A stretch of 64,000 bases of DNA from assembly GCA_030442055.1 (NCBI GenBank), contig JAUJEB010000004.1, positions 372,001-436,000 of the forward strand. Reading direction: 5' to 3'. The translations under genes and the position numbers were made by a program. Under the pieces are notes generated by a model. That model was not told where the DNA came from. It was given only the letters and a program-made list of their open reading frames with translations, and did no database searches. This document shows positions 9,965 through 17,064 of the stretch, piece after piece; the stretch's first letter is position 1; each line of letters opens with the position of its first letter. This stretch comes from Agaribacillus aureus. GTDB taxonomy: Bacteria; Bacteroidota; Bacteroidia; Cytophagales; Cyclobacteriaceae.

Positions 9965-10771
9965 ATGCATAAAACGCCTACTTTTAAAGCGAAAGATTGG
10001 AACCATCTGATGGAATTACTTTTCCATGACTCTTACATGCCAAAGCTTAAAAGGTACAGATCAAACTATGCCTACAGAGGATTGGAAGATTCCAGCTACC
10101 AGCTTTCCACCACGCTTAAAAGGTTGGGACAGGTACATCTCGAAAAGCATCTGCTCAGAAATTTTATCAAATATTCCACCATTGAAGACGATCAAAGATC
10201 TATCTGGAAATGGCTCACGATAGGCCAGCATCATGGCCTGCCTACGAGGCTGCTGGACTGGACCTATTCTCCCCTGGTAGCATTACACTTTGCCACCGCC
10301 AACTTTGAAAATTTCAACACCGACGCCCTAATTTGGGCTATCAATTATAAACAGACGCTGGACCAGCTTCCCCCCGGAAAACTACTGGACACCTATCTTG
10401 CCGAAGGCTCTCACATCTTCACTATTGAGATGCTGGATAACTCAGGGGTAAAAGGATTAAAAGGCCTGGAAGATCTGGAAAAACAGCGTAATGAACCTTT
10501 TTGTATGTTTTTTGAGCCCCCATCCATCAATGGCAGAATTGTGAATCAATACGCTTTGTTTTCGATGATTTCCGATCCCGATTTAACCATCGATGACTGG
10601 GTGAAGAACAAAGAAATCGATCAATTTAAAATTCTCATCCCCAAAGAACTAAAATGGGAGATCAGAGATAAACTCGACCAGGCCAATATTAACGAACGAG
10701 TGCTATTTCCCGGCTTGGATGGACTGGCTTCCTGGCTAAAGAGGCAGTATAAGGATATCACCAACCTGTAA
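9965..10771 (+). CDS. FRG-domain protein
   Basis: The 268 residues carry a clear FRG domain, named for its Phe-Arg-Gly motif: YRGLEDSSYQLSTTLKR (about 36-52), the hallmark IGQHHGLPTRLLDWTYSPL (about 88-106) with VALHFATA, and later RIVNQYALFSMISD. The domain covers most of the protein. FRG proteins are widespread in bacteria and phages; their biochemistry is poorly known, and some authors link them to toxin or anti-phage functions. No fused domain or toxin-antitoxin partner is visible here, the upstream gene ends at a terminator, and the next gene is an ordinary aldo/keto reductase, so it appears to be a single-gene unit. Function unknown. Confidence 0.85.
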   Translation: MHKTPTFKAKDWNHLMELLFHDSYMPKLKRYRSNYAYRGLEDSSYQLSTTLKRLGQVHLEKHLLRNFIKYSTIEDDQRSIWKWLTIGQHHGLPTRLLDWTYSPLVALHFATANFENFNTDALIWAINYKQTLDQLPPGKLLDTYLAEGSHIFTIEMLDNSGVKGLKGLEDLEKQRNEPFCMFFEPPSINGRIVNQYALFSMISDPDLTIDDWVKNKEIDQFKILIPKELKWEIRDKLDQANINERVLFPGLDGLASWLKRQYKDITNL

Positions 10772-10830
10772 GCCGACAAACACTATGAAACCAGGCTACA
10801 GCCATTTTAACCACCTGATTTAAAACACTT

Positions 10831-11721
10831 ATGAATTACCGGACACTAGGAAATACCGATCTGAAAATCAGTGAAATTAGTTTTGGCTGCATGTCGCTTG
10901 GCCACAATCAGCAGGAAAATGACCGTATCATCAATTACGCCATAGACCATGGAATCAATTTTTTTGATACCGCGGACCTGTATCAAAAAGGACTCAATGA
11001 GCAGTCGGTAGGCAAAGCCATAAAAAGCAAAAGAAAGGACATCGTTCTTTCCAGCAAAGTGGGCAATGTCTGGAATGACGATGGCCAAAGCTGGCATTGG
11101 GACGCCTCCAAAAAACACATCATGCAGGGCATTGAGGGCAGTTTATCGAGATTACAAACTGATTACATCGATCTTTACCAGCTACATGGCGGAACCATCG
11201 ACGATCCCATAGATGAAACCATCGAAGCATTCGAACGCTTAAAGCAACAGGGGAAGATAAAATATTATGGCATATCATCCATTCGTCCCAACGTTATCAG
11301 GGAATATGTAAAAAGGTCAAACATCGTCAGCGTGATGATGCAATACAGCTTGTTGGACCGCCGTCCCGAGGAAGCCGCACTCGAATTATTAAAGTCAAAT
11401 CAAATTAGTGTATTGGCAAGAGGTAGCCTTGCAAAAGGTTTATTGGCAGGAAAGCCACCCGCCACCTACCTGGATCATACCACCGAAGCAGTAAATCAAA
11501 TGCAAGGCGAGCTATTAAAAATTGCCGGCGCTGAAGAAAACGGCTATAACGCAGCGTTGCAATTTGTTTTAAACAACCCCGCCGTTGCCAGCGCAGTGGT
11601 AGGGCTGAGAACTATGGAACAGCTGCAGCAAATACTTGCTTATAAGGCTAACGCGGCAGAAGCTGATGTAGACGCCTTAAAAAAAATATTCACCCCTCAG
11701 AAATATACAGCGCACCGGTGA
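10831..11721 (+). CDS. Aldo/keto reductase
   Basis: NADPH-dependent TIM-barrel oxidoreductase of the AKR superfamily, 296 residues. The catalytic tetrad is present in context: D and Y in FFDTADLYQKG, K in IVLSSKVGNV, and H in LYQLHGG. The C-terminal cofactor region includes VVGLRTMEQLQQIL. Substrate cannot be told from sequence. It follows the FRG gene by 59 bp in the same direction. A second, moderately related reductase lies at 25885-26868; both belong to the large YajO/Tas-like branch. Confidence 0.92.
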   Translation: MNYRTLGNTDLKISEISFGCMSLGHNQQENDRIINYAIDHGINFFDTADLYQKGLNEQSVGKAIKSKRKDIVLSSKVGNVWNDDGQSWHWDASKKHIMQGIEGSLSRLQTDYIDLYQLHGGTIDDPIDETIEAFERLKQQGKIKYYGISSIRPNVIREYVKRSNIVSVMMQYSLLDRRPEEAALELLKSNQISVLARGSLAKGLLAGKPPATYLDHTTEAVNQMQGELLKIAGAEENGYNAALQFVLNNPAVASAVVGLRTMEQLQQILAYKANAAEADVDALKKIFTPQKYTAHR

Positions 11722-11811
11722 GCGCATAAATCAGAATGCAACACCAACAAAATTAAATTACGGGGTTTTATGGAATAATTTACTTTTCAGCATCATAAGA
11801 TAAAAAGACTT

Positions 11812-13677
11812 ATGAAACTGAAAATATTTATTTTTTGCGTTTTAATTGGAAGCGAGCTCTCCGCTCAATCAGATAAAGAACTTAAAACCAGGATCAATGA
11901 AGTAACCGTTTTCCTGTCCGGTGCACAGATTAATAGAATTGGAGAACAAAAAATTCTCCCTGGCAAAACCAGGATGGTTATTAAAGACCTTTCCCCTTTT
12001 GTCGATGAAAAAAGTGTACAGGTGAAAGCGGAGGGAGACTTTACTATTTTATCCGTTAAGCATCAGTTTAATTACCTCCACACATTAGCCAAAAACAAGA
12101 CCCTCGACAGCCTGCAGGCGGCCATCGTTGCGCTTAAAAATAACATTGCCCGGGAAGAAGGGAAATTGTTGGTTTTAAAAGAAAAACAAAGTTTGTTGGA
12201 CGAAAATAAAGATCTGGGTGGATATAACAACGGGGCCAGCTTAACCGAGTTAAAAGCGGCCATGGAATTTTATGAAAAAGAACTAATGACCATAAAAGAC
12301 CAGGAGCTTACCATAAAAAACAAAATATCCGGGCACAAAAAAGAGCTGGCAAAAATAGAAAAACAGATAAAAGACGTGGCTAGCCTGGATCAGCAACCAA
12401 GCAGCGAAATTGTAATTATGACAGAGGCCAAAAAAAACACGGCAGCCACCTTTAAAATCAGCTACCTTGTTTCGAATGCCGGCTGGTACCCCAATTACGA
12501 TGTCCGGGTAAAAGATGTGGCCAGTCCCATTTCTCTTAATTACAAAGCAGATGTGTATCAAAATACCGGTGTGGACTGGCGAAATGTTAAACTCAAATTC
12601 TCAAATGCCGATCCCAATCAAAGTGGACTGGCGCCGGACTTAAATACCTGGTACCTCAATTATGCCAGAAATACCATTTTTAGAAACGTACAAAATGGTG
12701 TGACCTCCAATAACATAAAAAATGTCTCAGGGAAAGTACTTGACGAAACAGGCGAGCCGTTGCCCGGGGTAAATATTATCGTAAAAGGCACAACGGTTGG
12801 AACCGTCACAGACTTCAACGGAAACTATCGTCTCACGCTCCCCAATAATGCTGCCTATCTGACTTTTTCATTTATCGGATACCAACCTCAGGATATGCCT
12901 ATCACACAATCAAATATTGATTTAAATATGACTCCGGATATTATGAGGCTGGAGGAAGTAGTGGCTATCGGTTACGGATTGCAGGGCAAGATGGCGGGTG
13001 TAAGTGAGCGGAAATCAAAACCTGTAAGATCCAAAGCTGAAACCATTACTACTACCACCATTGAAAATCAAACAACAGTTGAATTCCAGGTAGATATCCC
13101 CTACTCCATCCCGTCAAAAGGCGCAAAGATTTCTGTGGCCCTTAAACAACACAGTATTGAGGCAATGTATGAATATTACGCTGTGCCTAAAAAAGATAAA
13201 GATGCTTTTCTGCTGGCTCGAATTCCCAACTGGGATCAATACAACCTGCTGGAAGGAGAAGCTAATTTATACTTTGAAGATTCCTTCGTGGGGCGCACCA
13301 TTCTCGAAGCCAAAAAACTAACGGATACACTCTCTATATCCCTGGGAAGGGACAAAAACATTGTGTTGGGCAGAACCAGCGTCGACCGGTTTACAAAAAA
13401 GCGAACCGTTGGCGCCAATAAAATTGAAAGTATTGGATTTCAGATTTTAGCCAGAAACAAAAAATCCCAGTCAATCAGGTTAATTGTTTATGACCAGATC
13501 CCGGTATCCGCCATTAACGAAATACAAATAAACCCGAGGGATTTTGGAAATGGTGATTACGACGAAAAAACCGGCAAAATCAGCTGGACACTACTCCTGG
13601 AGCCCAATCAACAGGAAGAATTTCCTTTAAAATACGAAGTCAAGTACCCAAAAAGGGAAAAACTAATACTGGAGTAA
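11812..13677 (+). CDS. DUF4139 protein with carboxypeptidase-regulatory insert
   Basis: Secreted 621-residue protein with signal peptide MKLKIFIFCVLIGSELSAQ. An N-terminal DUF4140 domain (about 25-110) is followed by a Lys/Glu-rich coiled coil (about 95-190) and the DUF4139 beta-domain (about 205-620; TFKISYLVSNAGWYPNYDVR). DUF4139 proteins are called mucoidy inhibitor A-like, but their role is unknown. Inside DUF4139, at about 300-385, sits a complete CarboxypepD_reg-like domain (VSGKVLDETGEPLPGVNIIV, FNGNYRLTLP) followed by LEEVVAIGYGLQGKMAGV. This copies the join between the N-terminal extension and plug of SusC receptors, but no plug or barrel follows. A structured terminator-like element lies just downstream. 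Confidence 0.85.
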   Translation: MKLKIFIFCVLIGSELSAQSDKELKTRINEVTVFLSGAQINRIGEQKILPGKTRMVIKDLSPFVDEKSVQVKAEGDFTILSVKHQFNYLHTLAKNKTLDSLQAAIVALKNNIAREEGKLLVLKEKQSLLDENKDLGGYNNGASLTELKAAMEFYEKELMTIKDQELTIKNKISGHKKELAKIEKQIKDVASLDQQPSSEIVIMTEAKKNTAATFKISYLVSNAGWYPNYDVRVKDVASPISLNYKADVYQNTGVDWRNVKLKFSNADPNQSGLAPDLNTWYLNYARNTIFRNVQNGVTSNNIKNVSGKVLDETGEPLPGVNIIVKGTTVGTVTDFNGNYRLTLPNNAAYLTFSFIGYQPQDMPITQSNIDLNMTPDIMRLEEVVAIGYGLQGKMAGVSERKSKPVRSKAETITTTTIENQTTVEFQVDIPYSIPSKGAKISVALKQHSIEAMYEYYAVPKKDKDAFLLARIPNWDQYNLLEGEANLYFEDSFVGRTILEAKKLTDTLSISLGRDKNIVLGRTSVDRFTKKRTVGANKIESIGFQILARNKKSQSIRLIVYDQIPVSAINEIQINPRDFGNGDYDEKTGKISWTLLLEPNQQEEFPLKYEVKYPKREKLILE

Positions 13678-13687
13678 ATTTAAGATC

Positions 13688-13770
13688 AACGGGGTATGTT
13701 ACCAACAGTCTGAACTCAAGATAAGAATCACATTAAATATGTTCAGAAAGGTAAAACATACCCGTTTTTA
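13688..13770 (+). terminator. Two-stem structured element, probable terminator
   Basis: Outer arms 13688-13700 and 13755-13766 (AACGGGGTATGTT against AACATACCCGTT, one bulged G) enclose a second stem, TCTGAAC at 13709-13715 with GTTCAGA at 13741-13747. The outer 3' arm runs into a T tract (CCGTTTTTA). It begins about 10 bp after the DUF4139 stop. The long apical loop and nested stem are more than a minimal terminator needs. Confidence 0.55.
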
Positions 13771-14077
13771 TGCATCGTTACCCATTTGCTATTTGCAAGT
13801 GATACCAGCGGGATTGCTCCATAAATTACAATGCTGGCGGGCAGTTGAGATCATTTTATCGCTAATTCAGAGATCAGGTTGGACAACATTTTACAACTGA
13901 AACGTCGAATGATCAAAGTAGGCTTCAAGGAGGGCTGTGGTTAGCGCGAATCACATTTTTTTTGATTTCTTTAAAAAGCTGTTGTTATTTCATTTTTTGA
14001 TTGAACAACCAAACAATTTATTAAATATTTTCATTAAATTTACTTTTTTAACATTTACTTTAAGAAAAACCGCCGGC
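13771..14077. other. Intergenic region before the TetR gene
   Basis: About 300 bp between the structured element and the TetR start. The second half is very AT-rich, including a T/A stretch near 13955-14065 that may contain the regulator's promoter. The reading frame of the TetR gene is open back to a GTG at 13937, but the 47 extra residues are hydrophobic, low-complexity and unlike the family, so I treat them as non-coding. No other feature is seen. Confidence 0.4.
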
Positions 14078-14689
14078 ATGGGTAGAAAAAGCATTAAGGA
14101 AATAAGACGCAGAGAAATTGTAACAGCCTTTTACCAGGTAGCCAAAAAAGAAGGACTGGAAAATGCATCAATTGCAAAAGTGGCTAAGAAAATGGAGATC
14201 AACCCCAGCCTTGTGATGCATTATTTCAATACAAAAGAAGACCTGATCTACGAACTCATAGATTTCATCCTGGAAAGATACAGACACATATATAAACCCA
14301 AAAAATCGGTCAGTGATCCCAAAGAGCGATTAATCCAGATCATCGACAACCTTTTTTCCAGAAAGTGGAACACACTCTTTGATGACGGTGTATTCTTCAG
14401 CTGTTTCGCACTGGTATTCAGGAGCAAAAGAATCAAGGCCCACTACAAAGACTTGCATGATTCATTGCGGGCTATGCTGGCCAAAGCGCTGCAGGAAGCC
14501 AAGGATGAAGGAGCGATCGATGTTGCCGATGTCAAAGCCGCTTCCGATATGATATTTATTCTTGTAGAAGGTGCCTATTATTACCTGAGTTTGTCGGACG
14601 AAAATAATGATGACAAACTGGCCATATACAAAAACGAAGTATTCATGCGGTTGGGTCTCACCTACAATGTTCAAGCAGCTGAAGTATAG
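14078..14689 (+). CDS. TetR/AcrR-family transcriptional regulator
   Basis: A 203-residue one-component regulator. ATG at 14078 is preferred because the protein then begins with the basic arm MGRKSIKEIRRREIVTAFYQ. The helix-turn-helix is ASIAKVAKKMEINPSLVMHY followed by FNTKEDLIYELIDFIL (about 28-60). The C-terminal ligand-binding part is all-helical and ends in a tyrosine-rich segment (GAYYYLSLSD). Its stop codon directly abuts the stop of the convergent small membrane-protein gene, with no bases between. Regulated genes cannot be inferred; autoregulation is common in the family. Confidence 0.88.
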   Translation: MGRKSIKEIRRREIVTAFYQVAKKEGLENASIAKVAKKMEINPSLVMHYFNTKEDLIYELIDFILERYRHIYKPKKSVSDPKERLIQIIDNLFSRKWNTLFDDGVFFSCFALVFRSKRIKAHYKDLHDSLRAMLAKALQEAKDEGAIDVADVKAASDMIFILVEGAYYYLSLSDENNDDKLAIYKNEVFMRLGLTYNVQAAEV

Positions 14690-14944
14690 TTATCTTTTGG
14701 CCTTTATCCTTTTAGTTATATGATATAAGGAAAAAATTCCAATTGCCATCCACACAAAATTGGTGACAAAATTGGGGTAGTCGCTTAGGTGAAGTGCATT
14801 GATAATCAAGCAAATAGCCGCCACCACATTGAGGAGCTGATATTGGATTCCATCGGCCTGTAGCTTTCTTACACTCAATAAGAAGTAAGCCAAAATAAAA
14901 AGGAAAGCTCCTGTCCATCCGATAATTTCACATAGTGCAGCCAT
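14690..14944 (-). CDS. Small integral membrane protein, CBU_0592-like
   Basis: An 84-residue protein with three predicted membrane helices: IIGWTGAFLFILAYFLLSVR, the segment around YQLLNVVAAICLIINAL, and FVTNFVWMAIGIFSLYHI, ending in a basic tail. The pattern EIIGWxGAxLxxxAYxLLS matches the CBU_0592-type family of small membrane proteins, whose function is unknown. It is convergent with, and stop-to-stop adjacent to, the TetR gene, and lies downstream of the TonB receptor operon start with its own short upstream region. Confidence 0.75.
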   Translation of the reverse strand: MAALCEIIGWTGAFLFILAYFLLSVRKLQADGIQYQLLNVVAAICLIINALHLSDYPNFVTNFVWMAIGIFSLYHITKRIKAKR

Positions 14945-14989
14945 AAAGATAGTTTTTCAGGTATTTATATACAGCTAGCGAGACTCACA

Positions 14990-17056
14990 TTAAAGGTTTA
15001 ATATTACAGAGGTCCAGGCACTCCGGCCCATTCCATCAATACCAGATCCGTGGGTTCGGTAGGCCTCATCGAACAGATTTTTTACACCAGCCTGGACCCG
15101 GAAATGCCTTCTGGTATAATGAAGACTCATATCAATGGTATTCCATGCTGGCGTACCACCGTCCGCTATACGTCCGTCATCAATATCTCCCTCGGACAAC
15201 CTATCCTGTTTTCCGGCATATGACCAACGTCCCACCAGCTTTAATTTGGGACTAAAATCCCAAAATACTCCCAAACTTCCGTACAAAGGAGGAATACGTC
15301 TTATCGGTTCATCTTTACTAATATTTTGTCCGTGGGTGTATGTCAAGTTATTTTGCACGCGTATATCAGCGTTAATGAGGAATTCAATGTCGGATTCTAT
15401 TCCTCTTAGCACCGCTTTACCCGAGTTAATCCTTTTGTAAACCTGAATACCATCTATAGTACTTTGCCTGTCATGGTCTGAGCGAACATTGGTGATTAAA
15501 TCTCTTAGATCATTTTGGTAAAAGTAGATGTTGAAAGAAATCCCATCTAATTTGGATTTGAGCCCCACTTCGTAGTTTATAGACCTTTCCGGGTTAAGAT
15601 TATAATTAGGGACTTCGTATCTGAAATCCGCCACTCCGAAGCTTGATACATCATTAATATTAGGTGCTCGAAAACCGCTATTCACTGATCCTTTTATATG
15701 ATATTTGGAATTGATCTTATAAGTTATCCCGGCATTTCCAACGAAAGCCTTGGGGTCAATGGTTGTTTGTCCAAAAAGTTCATCTTTGATATTGAGCCGA
15801 ATAGTATTAAATCGCCCGCCTACTGAAAAGTTAAACTTCTCCTTCTCAAATAAATGTAAAGTGTATAAGGCAAAGTTACCGGAAGTGGAATTATCAGGAT
15901 AAAGTCCTCTCATTTCATTTATCCCGGGCAAGCCCTCGGTGCGTTCAAAGGCCGTACTATTCACTTTATCATGGTAATATTCCGCTCCTGACGATATCCG
16001 CCAAAATTTGCCAGGTCTGGAGATAATTTCCACCACGGTCCCAAGGGTTTTAACTTCATCTCGCTCATTTTCAATGATTGATTCGTCTGTTTTTTGTTTA
16101 ATACGCCCTTCTATGGAATTCTGAAACGATTGGATCACACGTATTTCTTTTAGCCATTTCTTCTTAGTAAAAAATTCCCATTTGATATAAGCCAACTCCC
16201 TTTGCTGAGGATCAAAATGGTATGTACTGTATCCTCCATCTTCAATCTTATGATACAATGGAACGTCTTTTTGCACATGACGTTGATACGCTGCCGTAAA
16301 CAGGTGTCCACCGCTAGTCCTTTGCAGTAACTTAAGATCCATTGAATATTCATCATAACCAGTTGGTGTTTGCTTTCCGATACTACCCCCTCCAACAATA
16401 TCGCCAAGGTTCTTTGAAGTGTAGCCCACACTTATCGCAGTGTTCTTCATACCTATATCCAGGTTAAGTCTACCGGTTTTCTCCATATCCCGACCTATAT
16501 ATTTCCCATACAAATATCCATTCAATGATATATGTTCACGTGAAAATCGAGGCATATGACTTAACATGTGGACAACTCCCCCGATCGCGTCGCTGCCATA
16601 CTGGACCGAACCCTGCCCTCGCACAACCTCTATGCGGTCTATCATTAACGGGTCGATCGTATTGACGTACTGATTCGGGCCAGACCGAAAAGTGCTATTA
16701 TTAAACCGAATCCCATCAACCAGTAGCAAGGTCTGGTAGCCGGTCAGTCCCCGAATAAAAGGCGAACCGCCTCCATGGTTTGTTTTCTGCATCCATACGC
16801 CGGGCATGGACATTAATGCCTCAGGCATAGACATGGGTGACAAATCCAGGAGTTTTTCTTTACTCAGAACAGAAACAGCTTGTACGCCGCCAAAAGAAGA
16901 CACCTTCTGCCTGTCTGCCGTCACAACTATTTCGTGATTTAAAAAAATAGTGGTATCGTTTGAAATTGAGTCGGCAGGCTTACTCATTCCAAAAACATTA
17001 CCCACCAATGCAACTAATATAGCCAGTAAAACCTGTTTCCAAATGCTTATTCTCAT
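14990..17056 (-). CDS. TonB-dependent outer-membrane receptor
   Basis: Energy-coupled outer-membrane transporter of about 688 residues. I start it at ATG 17056, which gives signal peptide MRISIWKQVLLAILVALVG; the frame also contains a TTG at 17068 that overlaps the upstream stop. A short linker leads to the plug: TonB-box-like EIVVTADRQKV, then PEALMSMPGVWMQ, SPFIRGLTGYQTLLLVDGIR and VRGQGSVQYGSDAIGGVV. The 22-strand barrel follows, with the terminal-strand signature WTSVILNL. It lacks the SusC-type N-terminal extension, so it resembles receptors for small ligands (siderophores, cobalamin and similar). It directly follows the phosphoesterase gene (8 bp gap) and ends the probable SusC-SusD operon. 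Confidence 0.92.
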   Translation of the reverse strand: MRISIWKQVLLAILVALVGNVFGMSKPADSISNDTTIFLNHEIVVTADRQKVSSFGGVQAVSVLSKEKLLDLSPMSMPEALMSMPGVWMQKTNHGGGSPFIRGLTGYQTLLLVDGIRFNNSTFRSGPNQYVNTIDPLMIDRIEVVRGQGSVQYGSDAIGGVVHMLSHMPRFSREHISLNGYLYGKYIGRDMEKTGRLNLDIGMKNTAISVGYTSKNLGDIVGGGSIGKQTPTGYDEYSMDLKLLQRTSGGHLFTAAYQRHVQKDVPLYHKIEDGGYSTYHFDPQQRELAYIKWEFFTKKKWLKEIRVIQSFQNSIEGRIKQKTDESIIENERDEVKTLGTVVEIISRPGKFWRISSGAEYYHDKVNSTAFERTEGLPGINEMRGLYPDNSTSGNFALYTLHLFEKEKFNFSVGGRFNTIRLNIKDELFGQTTIDPKAFVGNAGITYKINSKYHIKGSVNSGFRAPNINDVSSFGVADFRYEVPNYNLNPERSINYEVGLKSKLDGISFNIYFYQNDLRDLITNVRSDHDRQSTIDGIQVYKRINSGKAVLRGIESDIEFLINADIRVQNNLTYTHGQNISKDEPIRRIPPLYGSLGVFWDFSPKLKLVGRWSYAGKQDRLSEGDIDDGRIADGGTPAWNTIDMSLHYTRRHFRVQAGVKNLFDEAYRTHGSGIDGMGRSAWTSVILNL

Positions 17057-17064
17057 TTCAAAAA

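Noticed and set aside
13937-14077. 47-residue N-terminal extension of the TetR gene from a GTG
   Set aside because: Hydrophobic, low-complexity and unlike any TetR N-terminus; the ATG at 14078 gives the normal start.
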